64,000 nt of DNA from Niabella beijingensis. Its GTDB lineage: Bacteria; Bacteroidota; Bacteroidia; Chitinophagales; Chitinophagaceae. Location: positions 1,054,001 to 1,118,000 of the forward strand of contig NZ_JAIQDI010000001.1 in assembly GCF_020034665.1 (NCBI RefSeq), in the 5' to 3' direction. The position numbers and the translations under genes are program-made. Below the pieces are notes generated by a model that saw nothing but the letters and a program-made list of their open reading frames with translations, made no database searches and was not told the origin of the DNA. Numbering within the stretch: the first letter of the stretch is position 1; each line of letters opens with the position of its first letter. Positions 43,033 through 52,745 of this stretch are shown here, in pieces.

Positions 43033-43103
43033 TACAATTTCTAACATAAATCCGGGCAGAAATCATAGGTTTTCATTCTTCTGTTTTACAAATTATCATA
43101 AAA

Positions 43104-43132
43104 AAAGGATGCGCATCTGAGCCGCATCCTTT
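43104..43132 (-). terminator. Terminator of nrdJ
   Basis: AAAGGATGCG (43104-43113) pairs with CGCATCCTTT (43123-43132) around a 9-base loop. On the minus strand a run of six T follows. It lies 22 bases beyond the nrdJ stop. Confidence 0.82.
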
Positions 43133-43153
43133 ATCTATTGTTTACTGATACCC

Positions 43154-46100
43154 TTAGCTGCACCCGAGACTGTTGCCGCAATTCAGGCATTTGTAACAGG
43201 TACCGCTACGGATGGTTATATGTCCGCATACATTACAAGCAGGAGCATCTCCCTGCATGCTTTTGGCAGCCGCATTCACCGCATCCAGGCTGCTCAGGCT
43301 GCCGGCTTTGATCGTATCGGCACCCGCCGAGGACCGTGTAGCGGCCTTACCCACCACCCTTACTTCACTCAGCTCGGGTATCCGGTCGCCGATAACGGGT
43401 GTTTCGTCATCCCAGTCCTCCTCATCCGGTACCGGTTCCCTAGAGTTATCCAGCACATGTACAAGATCCGTGCGACCCAAATATTCATATGCCAGTGAGC
43501 GGAACATAAAGTCGATAATGGAAGTGGTGGATTTTATATTGGGGTGCTGCACCATTCCGGATGGCTCAAACCGGGTGAATACAAATTTCTCCACAAATTC
43601 CTCCAGTGGCACACCGTACTGCAGCCCTATGGAAACGGCAATAGCAAAACAGTTCAGCATGCTGCGCATGGTGGCGCCTTCCTTGGCCATATCAATAAAT
43701 ATTTCACCCAGAGTACCATCATTGTATTCCCCTGTGCGCACAAAAAGCGTTTGCCCGTTGATCTTTGCCTTTTGCGTAAATCCCCTTCGTTTGGCCGGCA
43801 GCGATCTCCGTTCCACGATCATTGCCAGCTGGCGCTTCAGGGAAGTATCAGCACTATTCTGTACCCGGTGATTCACCTCTTCCAGCAATTCATCGATCGT
43901 CAGTTTTCCCAGGTCAATAATGGTAGTTTCGGTTTCCTGTTGTCCGGCTTCTTCTTCATCTTCGTTCTTCGTTGTTGTATCCGCCTTATTGCTCAGAGGC
44001 TGGCTCAGTTTGGACCCATCCCGGTACAGGGCACATGCTTTCAGACCCAGCTCCCAGCTTAGTTTATAAGCATCCGCAATTTCTTCTATCGTGGCTTCAT
44101 TAGGGAGGTTGATGGTTTTGCTGATGGCGCCACTCAGGAAGGGTTGCGCTGCTGCCATCATCCGGATATGGCCGTGCGCATGGATATAACGCTTACCGAT
44201 CTGACCACACTTATTGGCACAATCAAAAACAGGAAGATGCTCCTCTTTCAAGAACGGGGCGCCTTCGATGGTCATGGTGCCACATACATAGGTATTGGCA
44301 GCATCTATTTCCTTTTTTGTGAAGCCGAGGGCCTCCAGCATGTTCCAGCCAAAGTCGTTATACTGCTCCGGCTTAAAGCCCAGCCGCTGCATACAATCCT
44401 CACCCAGTGTAAATACATTAAAAGCAAAAGAAATTTCAAAAGCAGTGGCCATGGCGGCATTCAGCTTCTCGATCTCTGAAGCAGTGAATCCTTTCCCTGC
44501 GAGGGTCTCGTTATTAATGTGAGGCGCTCCGTTCAGCGTGGCAGAGCCCTTTGCATAGTTAACAATTGCAGTGATCTGCTCCCGGGTATAGCCCAGGGTT
44601 TGTAATGCCTGGGGCACACTTTGATTGATGATCTTAAAATAACCGCCGCCACTTAGCTTTTTGAACTTCACCAAAGCAAAATCAGGCTCTACACCCGTAG
44701 TATCGCAATCCATTACCAGTCCTATCGTTCCGGTGGGTGCGATCACGGTGGTCTGGGCATTGCGGTAGCCATATTGCTCACCCAACTGCACTGCTGTATC
44801 CCACGCCCTGGTTGCAGCCTTTAAAAGATAGTCAGGACAATGCGCAGCATTGATGCCCTGCGGCTGGATCTCCAGGCCTTCATAGGCAGCTCCTGCATCA
44901 TAGGCAGCCGCACGGTGATTGCGCATCACCCGAAGCATATGTTCCCTGTTTTCTTTATAGCGGGGGAAGGCGCCGAGGTTGCCCGCCATCTCCGCAGACA
45001 CCGTATAGGCCGTACCGGTCATGATAGCAGTAATAGCTCCTGCAATGCCTCTTGCTGCTTCACTGTCGTAGGGGATCCCGCTTACCATCAGCATCGATCC
45101 GATATTGGCATATCCCAGACCCAGCGTCCGGTAGTCGTAGCTTAACCGGGCCACTTCTTTTGAAGGGAACTGTGCCATCAGCACAGAGATCTCCAGCACT
45201 ACGGTCCATAACCGGCAGGTATATTCAAAACCGGAAACATCAAACCGGTTTTCTTTTTCATCAAAAAATTTGCGGAGGTTGACGCTTGCCAGGTTACAGG
45301 CGGTATTGTCCAGGAACATGTATTCGCTGCAGGGATTACTGGCGCGGATCGGGCCACCTTCGGGACAGGTATGCCATTCATTAATGGTGGTATCATATTG
45401 TGTTCCCGGGTCTGCACAACGCCAGGCAGCATAATTGATCTGATCCCAGAGGTCTTTTGCCTTCACCGTGCGCATGGTCTTGCCGGTGCTACGCGCTTTA
45501 AGCTCCCAGTCACCATCCGCTGCCAGCGCCTTAAAAAAAGCATTGGGAATACGCACTGAGTTATTACTGTTTTGCCCGCTTACCGTCCGGTAAGCTTCTC
45601 CTTCATAATCGCTGGAGTAGCCGGCAGCGATCAATGCAGCCACTTTATCTTCTTCCCCAACCTTCCAGTTTACAAACTCGACGATCTCCGGATGGTCCAG
45701 GTCCAGGCATACCATCTTTGCCGCACGCCGTGTGGTGCCACCGCTTTTTATGGCCCCGGCTGCGCGGTCCCCGATCTTCAGAAAACTCATCAGGCCACTG
45801 GAGGTTCCGCCGCCGCTAAGCCGTTCGCCTTCACCGCGGATGCTGCTGAAATTGGTACCTACACCACTGCCGTATTTGAAGATCCGCGCTTCCCGCACCC
45901 AAAGATCCATGATACCTCCATCATTCACCAGGTCGTCTTCCACATTTAATATAAAACAGGCATGGGGTTGCGGCCGCTCATACGCCGATGTGGATTTTTT
46001 TAATTTTCCATCCTTCTGATCCACATAGTAATGCCCCTGCGGTTTGCCGGTGATCCCATATACTTCATGCAAACCGGTGTTAAACCATTGCGGGCTGTTA

Positions 46101-46501
46101 GGTGCGCAGGACTGATTCAGGATGGAGTAAACCAGCTCATCATAAAAAACCTGACCGTCCTGAGGAGTGGCAAAATAATTATACCGCTCTCCCCATATCC
46201 GCCAGCAATGGGCCAGGCGATGGGCCACCTGTTTCACACTGGTTTCCCGGCCGGTACTTCCATCCGCCTGCGGAACACCTGCTTTACGAAAGTATTTCTG
46301 AGCCAGTATATCCGTTGCGATCTGACTCCATTGTTTTGGCACTTCAACGTTGTCTACCTGGAACACCACCTCTCCGCTGGGGTTCTTGATCACAGAGGTA
46401 CGGTAATCATACTCGAACATATCAAAAGGGCTAATTCCGTCCCGGGTGAACTTCCTGGAAAAACCCAGACCGTTCTGGTTTTGTTTTTTCGCTGACGCCA
46501 T
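43154..46501 (-). CDS. nrdJ: Class II (adenosylcobalamin-dependent) ribonucleotide reductase
   Basis: A 1115-residue enzyme that reduces ribonucleotides to deoxyribonucleotides with vitamin B12 as radical source, so it works with or without oxygen. The N-x-C-x-E radical site is Asn389, Cys391 and Glu393 in NPCSEYMF. The GTGVGTNFSS-like loop (here GSGVGTNFSSIRGEGE) belongs to the barrel, and IAPTGTIGLVMDCDTTGVEP is the C-terminal barrel block. It ends with a TSCPD-type domain and a cysteine-rich zinc ribbon (CNVCG, CYKCLNCG). No NrdB-like partner gene is next to it. A perfect DnaA-box sequence lies in its upstream region, and a terminator follows. Confidence 0.95.
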   Translation of the reverse strand: MASAKKQNQNGLGFSRKFTRDGISPFDMFEYDYRTSVIKNPSGEVVFQVDNVEVPKQWSQIATDILAQKYFRKAGVPQADGSTGRETSVKQVAHRLAHCWRIWGERYNYFATPQDGQVFYDELVYSILNQSCAPNSPQWFNTGLHEVYGITGKPQGHYYVDQKDGKLKKSTSAYERPQPHACFILNVEDDLVNDGGIMDLWVREARIFKYGSGVGTNFSSIRGEGERLSGGGTSSGLMSFLKIGDRAAGAIKSGGTTRRAAKMVCLDLDHPEIVEFVNWKVGEEDKVAALIAAGYSSDYEGEAYRTVSGQNSNNSVRIPNAFFKALAADGDWELKARSTGKTMRTVKAKDLWDQINYAAWRCADPGTQYDTTINEWHTCPEGGPIRASNPCSEYMFLDNTACNLASVNLRKFFDEKENRFDVSGFEYTCRLWTVVLEISVLMAQFPSKEVARLSYDYRTLGLGYANIGSMLMVSGIPYDSEAARGIAGAITAIMTGTAYTVSAEMAGNLGAFPRYKENREHMLRVMRNHRAAAYDAGAAYEGLEIQPQGINAAHCPDYLLKAATRAWDTAVQLGEQYGYRNAQTTVIAPTGTIGLVMDCDTTGVEPDFALVKFKKLSGGGYFKIINQSVPQALQTLGYTREQITAIVNYAKGSATLNGAPHINNETLAGKGFTASEIEKLNAAMATAFEISFAFNVFTLGEDCMQRLGFKPEQYNDFGWNMLEALGFTKKEIDAANTYVCGTMTIEGAPFLKEEHLPVFDCANKCGQIGKRYIHAHGHIRMMAAAQPFLSGAISKTINLPNEATIEEIADAYKLSWELGLKACALYRDGSKLSQPLSNKADTTTKNEDEEEAGQQETETTIIDLGKLTIDELLEEVNHRVQNSADTSLKRQLAMIVERRSLPAKRRGFTQKAKINGQTLFVRTGEYNDGTLGEIFIDMAKEGATMRSMLNCFAIAVSIGLQYGVPLEEFVEKFVFTRFEPSGMVQHPNIKSTTSIIDFMFRSLAYEYLGRTDLVHVLDNSREPVPDEEDWDDETPVIGDRIPELSEVRVVGKAATRSSAGADTIKAGSLSSLDAVNAAAKSMQGDAPACNVCGHITIRSGTCYKCLNCGNSLGCS

Positions 46502-46594
46502 TTTTATAAAAGTTTGGTTAAGGTTATACTTAAAGGAGACTTTAACGAATTTACTTTTACAAAACCAGGATTCCCAGCCCTAAATATGCACAGT

Positions 46595-46603
46595 TGTGGA
46601 TAA
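46595..46603 (-). promoter_or_regulatory. DnaA-box sequence upstream of nrdJ
   Basis: TTATCCACA on the minus strand, identical to the E. coli DnaA consensus, 94 bases upstream of the nrdJ ATG. One such 9-mer can occur by chance about once in a window this size when both strands are counted, so the match alone is weak. Confidence 0.4.
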
Positions 46604-46662
46604 AACAATTTGGACTGCGGAAGCGATATACAATTTATGAGATGCAGCTTATAAGGACCGTG

Positions 46663-47229
46663 TCAACCGCGGAGCTTGTCGAGCTTCAGATAGCCGATCT
46701 CCGTAATATCTTCGGAAAGCGATGCCTCCTTATCAATAAAAAGGCAAAACCGCTGCTTCTGGAAGGGCGGCAGGATCTCCTCCACATTGTAGATTTCGTC
46801 AATATCTACCCCGTATTTGTTGTCTACATGGCTTACCGCATTTGCAGCGGCGTTGTAGTCTTTATAAAAAGCCGTTTGCCGGGCCTGCTGCACCGCGGCC
46901 CCCATACTTTGCGCAACGATCAGTGTTTTATGATGGTATTCTTCAAAAACACCGGGTAAATATCCGCCCAGGTTGATAAAAAAAAGCTGGTCTTTCCGAA
47001 GCTCCGCCCCGGTACGTTCCGTCACCCGGATGCGATATCCGTCCACCGCCGTTACTTCCCGCCAGGCATCAATGTGGATGCCGCCCGCAGCCTCCGGCCA
47101 GAATGCCTGTATGAGCGGAACTGTTTCCGACAGGCTCCTTCCGATACAGAAAAAAACATCATGCTGCTCCGTATGTCTTCCCGGCGGTGTGCAACCCAGT
47201 AGCAGAAAAAATAATTTATGCGGCTCCAT
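46663..47229 (-). CDS. DUF1543-domain protein
   Basis: A 188-residue cytosolic protein with the DUF1543 pattern: [20 protein letters not shown] at the N-terminus, then [20 protein letters not shown], and an [17 protein letters not shown] strand pair. The GRHTEQHD segment is the family hallmark. Function is unknown. Its start lies 14 bases inside the end of the YyaL-like gene upstream, so translation is coupled. Full length. Confidence 0.85.
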   Translation of the reverse strand: MEPHKLFFLLLGCTPPGRHTEQHDVFFCIGRSLSETVPLIQAFWPEAAGGIHIDAWREVTAVDGYRIRVTERTGAELRKDQLFFINLGGYLPGVFEEYHHKTLIVAQSMGAAVQQARQTAFYKDYNAAANAVSHVDNKYGVDIDEIYNVEEILPPFQKQRFCLFIDKEASLSEDITEIGYLKLDKLRG

Positions 47230-49279
47230 CTTTTTTGTTATTGATCAGCTGAAATAATTCGTCTGTTGTCCGCACCGGCTGCTGGCAGGCATAATGCTCA
47301 CAAAGGTAGATCCACAGCGGATCACCCGGTTCTTTGCCGGAGAGCAGCGGAAATCGCTCATCAGCATGTGCGGTGGCCATAATTACGCTGTGAGGCAGAA
47401 ACTGCTGCAGCAGGGCTTGCAGGGGAACTTGATAATTACCCGACAAAACGATTTCCTTCAGCCCTTTATGTACCTGGTAAAAATTGAGCATCCATCCTCC
47501 GAAAGAAGTCGGATACCGGATAATGGCATGGCTCAGCTGTGCAATCATCCGTTCTGCCTGCAACTGCCAGCCGGGAATATCAAACAGCACTGCCAGCTCC
47601 AGCAGGTTCTTTGCCATAACAGCGTTTCCCGAAGGGGTGGCCCCGTCGTACACTTCTTTTTTTCTGAAAATAACATCCTGCTGCCCTTCAGGTGTGTAGT
47701 AAAAATACCCGGTGGCTATTTCAACAAAATCACGCTGTACTTTTTCACCGATCTCCCTTGCCTTAAACAGCCACCGGCTGTCTGCCGATATCCGGTACAA
47801 CTGCAGCAGCGCTTCGATCAGATACGCGTAGTCATCCAGAAAAGCAGGGTATTTTGCGTTCCCGTCCTTCCACACATGCAAAAGCTGGCCGTCTTTTCTG
47901 GCAAAGGCTTCCAGAAGAAATTCCATATTGGAAACCGCCCGGGTCTTATAGGATTCATCCCCGGTAGCTTCAAATGCCTTACCGTATGCCGTATTCATGA
48001 GGGCATTCCAGCCCAGCAATACTTTATCATCCAGCGCCGGACGCACCCGTGCAGCACGCGCTTCCAGCAGGCGGGCCTTCCCTCTCTCCAGTACCGCATC
48101 CAGCTCCTGCACGGAGATCCCCTGCTCAGCAGCAACCGTGTCTTTGGACCGCAAGATCCTGAGGATGTTTTTACCTTCCCAGTTCCCCGTTTCGGATATA
48201 TCATAGTAAGCAGCAAAGAGTGCGGCATCAGCGCCAAGCAGCCGGTCGGTTTCTTCCTTGTCCCAAACATAAAATTTACCTTCTTCCCCTTCACTATCGG
48301 CATCCAGCGCTGCATAAAAACCGCCCTGCGGGTGCAGCAATTCCCGTTCAATAAAAGTGATTGTCTCCTGGATGCATTGCCGGTATCGAAGGTCCTGTGT
48401 TACCTGAAAAGCCTCACTGAGCGTTGTCACCAGTAAGGCATTATCGTAAAGCATTTTTTCAAAATGAGGGGCCAGCCACTCGGTGTCAGTCGCATAACGG
48501 GCAAACCCGCCTCCAACCTGGTCGTAAATACCGCCTTCGATCATTTTATCCAGGCTCAGCAATGCCTGGTCCCTTGCCTTTATCGCGAGGCTTTCGGGCC
48601 GCGCCGCTTCCAGAACGGAATACCGGAGCAGGTAGCGGATGGTCTGTGTCTGGGGGAATTTCGGCGCCCGGCCAAACCCACCCCAGACCGTATCCGACTG
48701 CTTCAGAATGTTGGAACCGGAAGCATCGGCCTCATCCTGTGTAAATGAGACAGTCGCAGTATCGTTGATCCCAAAAGCATTGGCCTCCACCAGCTGACCC
48801 GTCAGTCCTTCCGCCTGTTTTTCGATTTCTTCCCTTTTTTCTTTAAAAGCAGCTGCAACAGCGGTCAGTACATCTTTCCAGGAGGGCCGGTTTGCATAGG
48901 CCTGCGGCGGGTAATAAGTGCCGCCATAAAAAGGCTTTCCTGCCGGGGTCAGAAAAACATTCAGCGGCCAGCCCCCGCTGCCGGTCATGGTCTGTACCGC
49001 ATCCATATAAATATGATCAAGGTCCGGCCGCTCTTCCCTGTCGATCTTAATATTAATGAACTGCTCATTCATAAGCTTCGCAGTAACCGCATCTTCAAAA
49101 CTTTCCCGTTCCATTACATGACACCAGTGACAGGCGGCGTAACCGATGCTGACGAGGATCGGTTTATCTTCCTTTACGGCGCGTTCCAGCGCTTCGGCCC
49201 CCCAGGGATACCAATCCACCGGATTGTGGGCGTGTTGTAATAAATAGGGACTTGTTTCGTATAGGAGATGATTGGACAT
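47216..49279 (-). CDS. YyaL/SSP411-like thioredoxin-domain protein
   Basis: A 687-residue protein of the DUF255 family. The N-terminal thioredoxin-like domain (residues 1-165) contains [17 protein letters not shown] with Cys50 and Cys53 around His51-Trp52, the conserved CHWCHVM motif. The remaining part is an (alpha/alpha)6 barrel similar to N-acylglucosamine epimerases and glycosidases (for example [19 protein letters not shown]). The combined architecture is universal in bacteria and eukaryotes, but its chemistry is unsettled. It overlaps the DUF1543 gene by 14 bases. No signal peptide, so cytosolic. Confidence 0.92.
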   Translation of the reverse strand: MSNHLLYETSPYLLQHAHNPVDWYPWGAEALERAVKEDKPILVSIGYAACHWCHVMERESFEDAVTAKLMNEQFINIKIDREERPDLDHIYMDAVQTMTGSGGWPLNVFLTPAGKPFYGGTYYPPQAYANRPSWKDVLTAVAAAFKEKREEIEKQAEGLTGQLVEANAFGINDTATVSFTQDEADASGSNILKQSDTVWGGFGRAPKFPQTQTIRYLLRYSVLEAARPESLAIKARDQALLSLDKMIEGGIYDQVGGGFARYATDTEWLAPHFEKMLYDNALLVTTLSEAFQVTQDLRYRQCIQETITFIERELLHPQGGFYAALDADSEGEEGKFYVWDKEETDRLLGADAALFAAYYDISETGNWEGKNILRILRSKDTVAAEQGISVQELDAVLERGKARLLEARAARVRPALDDKVLLGWNALMNTAYGKAFEATGDESYKTRAVSNMEFLLEAFARKDGQLLHVWKDGNAKYPAFLDDYAYLIEALLQLYRISADSRWLFKAREIGEKVQRDFVEIATGYFYYTPEGQQDVIFRKKEVYDGATPSGNAVMAKNLLELAVLFDIPGWQLQAERMIAQLSHAIIRYPTSFGGWMLNFYQVHKGLKEIVLSGNYQVPLQALLQQFLPHSVIMATAHADERFPLLSGKEPGDPLWIYLCEHYACQQPVRTTDELFQLINNKKDGAA

Positions 49280-49373
49280 AAATGCGTTTAAAATTCCAGA
49301 TTTAATGTTTCAGGTCAGATCCCTGCATTACCTGAAGCCCTTTTCCTGATCCCGGATTCTCATTCTCACATTG

Positions 49374-50183
49374 CTACCGGCCCCATCCCCATTTAAGGAA
49401 AACCGGCATTGCTGTTCCCCAGGTGGCTATGTCATGCTTCCCTTCTTCCAGTTCGAGATAAGCCACATCTTCCGGCGTATATCCTTTTTTGATCAGTTCT
49501 TTTACCAGATCCCGCGTATCATCCACAGCGTCGATGACGCCATTGTTATTCCGGTCATGTGCTTCATCCATCAGCCCGCATTGTAAAAAGAACCTCAGTC
49601 CCGGCCTGTAGCTTCCGTTCCGGATCTGCTGCTGCATAATGCGATGCCGGTCGTCGTCATAACCCGCGGCCTCCTGATCCCTGCTCCGCCACCAGAGCGA
49701 TCCCGAAAAGACACCTGCCTTTGAAAAGACCTCCGGATGGTTCCACACGATATCCAGTGCACTTAACCCTCCCAGGGAAAAACCTGCAAATGCAATGTCT
49801 TTAAATGTTGCGACTTTATATTTACCGGAGATATAGGGCATCAATTCTTCCAGAATAAAACGGGTATAACCGGCCGCCAGGTCACCGCGTCCGAGATAAT
49901 CCGGTTCAGCGGCCACTCCGTACTCCCGTTTCCGGTTGTTACCCGCGGTAATTCCCGCACATAAAACCGGAGCAATGGCCCCTTTATGATATAATCCTGT
50001 CAGTAACTGCTGAAAATTCATCACTGCCAGATCCTGTCCGTCATTGATCAGCAGCAGGCTGATCTCCGATACATCGCGCACGCCGGCAGGCAGGTAAAAA
50101 TCAACTGTCACGGACCTTTCCAGCAGGACCGAAAAAAGAGTTGCCTGTTCGGTCAAATAGCCTGGATCTTCTACTGTATTCAT
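49374..50183 (-). CDS. Alpha/beta-hydrolase-fold esterase (Fes/esterase D type)
   Basis: A 269-residue hydrolase of the putative-esterase family (related to enterochelin esterase and S-formylglutathione hydrolase). The nucleophile elbow is FAGFSLGGLSALDIVW, the oxyanion and acid region follows around GLMDEAHDRNNNGVIDAVDD, and the histidine is in ELEEGKHDIATW. The NNNGVIDAVDD stretch looks like a calcium-binding loop (D-x-N-x-N-G). No signal peptide. It is divergent from the ATP-grasp/GCS2 ligase pair, with 317 bases between them. In many genomes such esterases sit beside ATP-grasp and GCS2 genes, so a shared pathway is likely but unproven. Confidence 0.82.
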   Translation of the reverse strand: MNTVEDPGYLTEQATLFSVLLERSVTVDFYLPAGVRDVSEISLLLINDGQDLAVMNFQQLLTGLYHKGAIAPVLCAGITAGNNRKREYGVAAEPDYLGRGDLAAGYTRFILEELMPYISGKYKVATFKDIAFAGFSLGGLSALDIVWNHPEVFSKAGVFSGSLWWRSRDQEAAGYDDDRHRIMQQQIRNGSYRPGLRFFLQCGLMDEAHDRNNNGVIDAVDDTRDLVKELIKKGYTPEDVAYLELEEGKHDIATWGTAMPVFLKWGWGR

Positions 50184-50500
50184 CGGCTCAAAAGTAGTGA
50201 AATACGCTTATCTCCTGATTGAAATATTTCATGCCGAATAATTTTTTGCGGGTACTTGAGAATAACTTAAATTGAATCGAAAATAAACAAACGTATATGG
50301 GACCGGCAAAGGGCGGCATTCACATTAGAATACCGGGAACTGTTTTACTACCAGACCATGAAAGCACTTTATATGAAGAACCGGCAAAATAATGTCAGTA
50401 CCGGGATCCCGGCCATCTTCTCCGTATCGTTTGAATTGATTACACTGCCTGCAGAACAATCATTAAACCTGTCTGCTGAACGGACACTAAAAAACAGAAA
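50184..50500. other. 317-base region between the esterase and ATP-grasp genes
   Basis: Left end: the -7 box TACTTTTG on the minus strand (50189-50196), 5-13 bases upstream of the esterase ATG, suggests an almost leaderless esterase transcript. The rest is filled by an open reading frame from 50271 to the ATP-grasp start, described separately. A second frame of 31 codons (ATG 50297 to 50392) lies in another phase. I see no clear plus-strand promoter. Confidence 0.45.
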
Positions 50501-50504
50501 ATGA
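50358..50504 (+). CDS. Possible short coupled gene or gene remnant before the ATP-grasp gene
   Basis: A 48-codon frame from ATG 50358 whose stop TGA overlaps the ATP-grasp ATG in an ATGA arrangement (50501-50504), the usual sign of translational coupling. The same frame is open upstream to 50271, after a TAA at 50268-50270, with protein-like content (AAFTLEYRELFYYQTMKALY), but no ATG/GTG/TTG lies there; the first codon is ATT. It is therefore either a short peptide gene, a gene with an unusual start, or the 3' remnant of a decayed gene. I recognise no family. Confidence 0.4.
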   Translation: MKALYMKNRQNNVSTGIPAIFSVSFELITLPAEQSLNLSAERTLKNRK

Positions 50505-51448
50505 AAAAAATCGGAATTCTTTTTGGCAAGGAGCGCTCTTTTCCCGAAGCTTTTGTGCAGCGGGTGAACAGTAAGAATATAGATGGGATCATGGCAGAAC
50601 CGGTCCGCATCGACAAAGCATTACAGGGGCAACCATCTGGGTATGAAGTGATCATCGACCGGATCAGCCAGGACGTTCCGTTTTACCGTACCTGGCTGAA
50701 AAACGCTGCGTTAACAGGAACAGCAGTCATCAATAATCCGTTCTGGTGGAGCGCCGATGATAAATATTTCAATAACTGCCTGATGACACAGATAGGAATA
50801 CCGGTGCCAAAAACCGCGATCGTCCCCTCCCACGACCGGCCGGATGACACTTCCGATGCTTCGTTCAGCAATCTGGCCTATCCGCTGGACTGGGAGGGCA
50901 TTTTTCAGGAAGTGGGATTCCCCGCTTATATGAAACCCTTTGCCGGCGGCGGGTGGAAGCATGTTTATAAGCTGCATAACAAAGAGGAATTCTTTGATAA
51001 ACACCGCGAAACCGGGCAGCTGGTAATGCTCCTGCAGGAGGAGATCGTGTTTGAGGAATATTACCGGTGTTACTGCATCGGTAGCAAACATGTGCGGATC
51101 ATGCCTTATGAGCCCCGTAATCCGCACCACCTGCGGTATGTGGCCGACTTCCGCCCTTCCCCCGAAAAGCTGCAGGAGATGACGGAGATCGTCCTTAAGA
51201 TCAACCGGTACCTGGGATATGATTTCAATACGGTGGAGCTGGCCTTACGCAACGGAGTACCCTATGCCATTGACTTCTGCAACCCGGCACCTGATGCCGA
51301 CCTGAAAAGCGTGGGACCCGAAAACTTTGAATGGGTGGTGGAAACCGCAGCCAGCTATGCTATTGAAAAGGCACAAACCAACCAGGCCGGAGATAACCTG
51401 ACCTGGGGGGAATATGTAAAAGCAAGCGCCGGGAAAACAGCGCTTTAG
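50501..51448 (+). CDS. ATP-grasp ligase of unknown substrate
   Basis: A 315-residue ATP-grasp enzyme similar in layout to glutathione-synthase/RimK types. The N-terminal domain starts KKIGILFGKERSFPEAF. The ATP-binding part has PAYMKPFAGGGWKHVYKL (glycine-rich loop, about residue 145), and the metal-binding end reads NTVELALRNGVPYAIDFCNP, with the Glu, Asp and Asn ligands in place. These enzymes join a carboxylate to an amine through an acyl phosphate. A GCS2-type ligase gene follows 53 bases later and an esterase gene is divergent, so the three may make and process a small peptide-like compound (inference). Confidence 0.85.
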   Translation: MKKIGILFGKERSFPEAFVQRVNSKNIDGIMAEPVRIDKALQGQPSGYEVIIDRISQDVPFYRTWLKNAALTGTAVINNPFWWSADDKYFNNCLMTQIGIPVPKTAIVPSHDRPDDTSDASFSNLAYPLDWEGIFQEVGFPAYMKPFAGGGWKHVYKLHNKEEFFDKHRETGQLVMLLQEEIVFEEYYRCYCIGSKHVRIMPYEPRNPHHLRYVADFRPSPEKLQEMTEIVLKINRYLGYDFNTVELALRNGVPYAIDFCNPAPDADLKSVGPENFEWVVETAASYAIEKAQTNQAGDNLTWGEYVKASAGKTAL

Positions 51449-51501
51449 GATCATATCGTTGCCTTTAAACAGGAACGGTCTTTATAAATCAGAATCGCTA
51501 C

Positions 51502-52611
51502 ATGAGTATTAATTACAAAACATTTACCCTTGGTGTGGAAGAAGAGTACATGGTGCTGGACAAAGACAGTTTTGAACTCAAAAGTCATGAACAGCGCATT
51601 GTACAGGAAGGGCAGAAAATCATTAAAGACAAGGTAAAGGCAGAGATGCACCAGGCCGTAGTGGAAGTGGGCACCGATATCTGCCAGGATATAGACGAAG
51701 CCTACAAAGATGTGTCGCTGCTCAGGAAAACGATCTCAGAGATAGCCGGTACCCTGGATCTCACACTGGGAGCATCCGGCACCCACCCGTTCAGCCATTG
51801 GGAAAAACAGCTGATCACCGATCACATACGGTACAATGAAATTGTAGCCGAGCTCCAGGAAGCCGCCCGGAGCAATCTTATTTTCGGACTGCACGTGCAT
51901 GTGGGGATGGAAAGCAGGGAGCTGGCCAACCATATTGCCAACTCCACCCGGTATTTCCTGCCGCATATTTTCGCACTGAGTACCAATTCCCCGTTTTGGG
52001 AAGGACGCACCACCGGTTATAAATCGTACCGTACAAAAGTGTTCGATAAATTTCCCCGTACAGGGATACCGGATGCTTTTGAAAGCATCGAAGCATACGA
52101 TAATTATGTAAAAATGCTCATCAAAACCAACTGTATTGATAACGCCAAAAAGATCTGGTGGGACCTCAGGGTACATCCCTTTTTTAATACGGTGGAGTTC
52201 CGCATCTGCGATATTCCTATGACGGTGGATGAAACCATTGCTATCACTGCCCTGTTCCAGGCAGTTTGCGCCCGTATCTATATGCTGCGCAGCAAGAACC
52301 TGAACTTCATCCAGTATTCAAGGCCCCTGATCAATGAAAACAAATGGCGGGCCAGCCGTTACGGGATCGATGGCTACCTGATCGATTTTGGAAAAGAAGA
52401 AGAAGTGAACACAAGGGCGCTGATCTATGAGCTGCTCGACTTCCTGGATCCGGTGATCGATCATCTTGGCAGCCGACATCGTATCGAACATGTTCATAAG
52501 ATCCTGGAAAGGGGCACCGGGGCAGACCGCCAGCTGGCGCTGTTTGAACAGACGAAAAACCTGACCGATGTGGGCCGGTATATCAGTGAAAGTTTCCTGG
52601 AGGGGGTGTAA
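51502..52611 (+). CDS. YbdK/GCS2-family carboxylate-amine ligase
   Basis: A 369-residue member of the GCS2 family (gamma-glutamylcysteine ligase type 2, E. coli YbdK). It starts with FTLGVEEEYMVLD, the ATP/metal-binding GVEEE motif, and contains MHQAVVEVGTDICQD, SGTHPFSHWE, GLHVHVGME and FNTVEFRICDIPMTVDET. Known relatives make gamma-glutamyl peptides such as gamma-glutamylcysteine or, in EgtA, an ergothioneine precursor. The substrate here is not predictable. It is cotranscribed with an ATP-grasp ligase, which would add a second residue. A bidirectional hairpin follows at 52653-52692. Confidence 0.9.
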   Translation: MSINYKTFTLGVEEEYMVLDKDSFELKSHEQRIVQEGQKIIKDKVKAEMHQAVVEVGTDICQDIDEAYKDVSLLRKTISEIAGTLDLTLGASGTHPFSHWEKQLITDHIRYNEIVAELQEAARSNLIFGLHVHVGMESRELANHIANSTRYFLPHIFALSTNSPFWEGRTTGYKSYRTKVFDKFPRTGIPDAFESIEAYDNYVKMLIKTNCIDNAKKIWWDLRVHPFFNTVEFRICDIPMTVDETIAITALFQAVCARIYMLRSKNLNFIQYSRPLINENKWRASRYGIDGYLIDFGKEEEVNTRALIYELLDFLDPVIDHLGSRHRIEHVHKILERGTGADRQLALFEQTKNLTDVGRYISESFLEGV

Positions 52612-52652
52612 CATCCGATCCCGGGCAGGCTAAAACGACGATTGAACAACAA

Positions 52653-52692
52653 GCCGTCTTTCCTGCTGATTTCCACCAACATAAAAGACGGC
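52653..52692. terminator. Bidirectional hairpin between convergent genes
   Basis: GCCGTCTTT (52653-52661) pairs exactly with AAAGACGGC (52684-52692) around a 22-base loop. It lies between the GCS2 ligase (plus) and the GHL10 gene (minus). The loop is longer than in typical terminators and no long T-run follows. Confidence 0.55.
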
Positions 52693-52745
52693 CTCTTATT
52701 CAGCAAACCCGGCAAATTCCCAAACGGGATTATTACAGAACAGGA

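Noticed and set aside
46502..46662. Cobalamin riboswitch upstream of nrdJ
   Set aside because: Looked for because class II reductases use B12; the leader is short and I find no B12-box-like sequence or matching fold.
47294..48436. 380-codon frame on the plus strand opposite the YyaL-like gene
   Set aside because: Antisense shadow of a conserved gene; no domain recognised.
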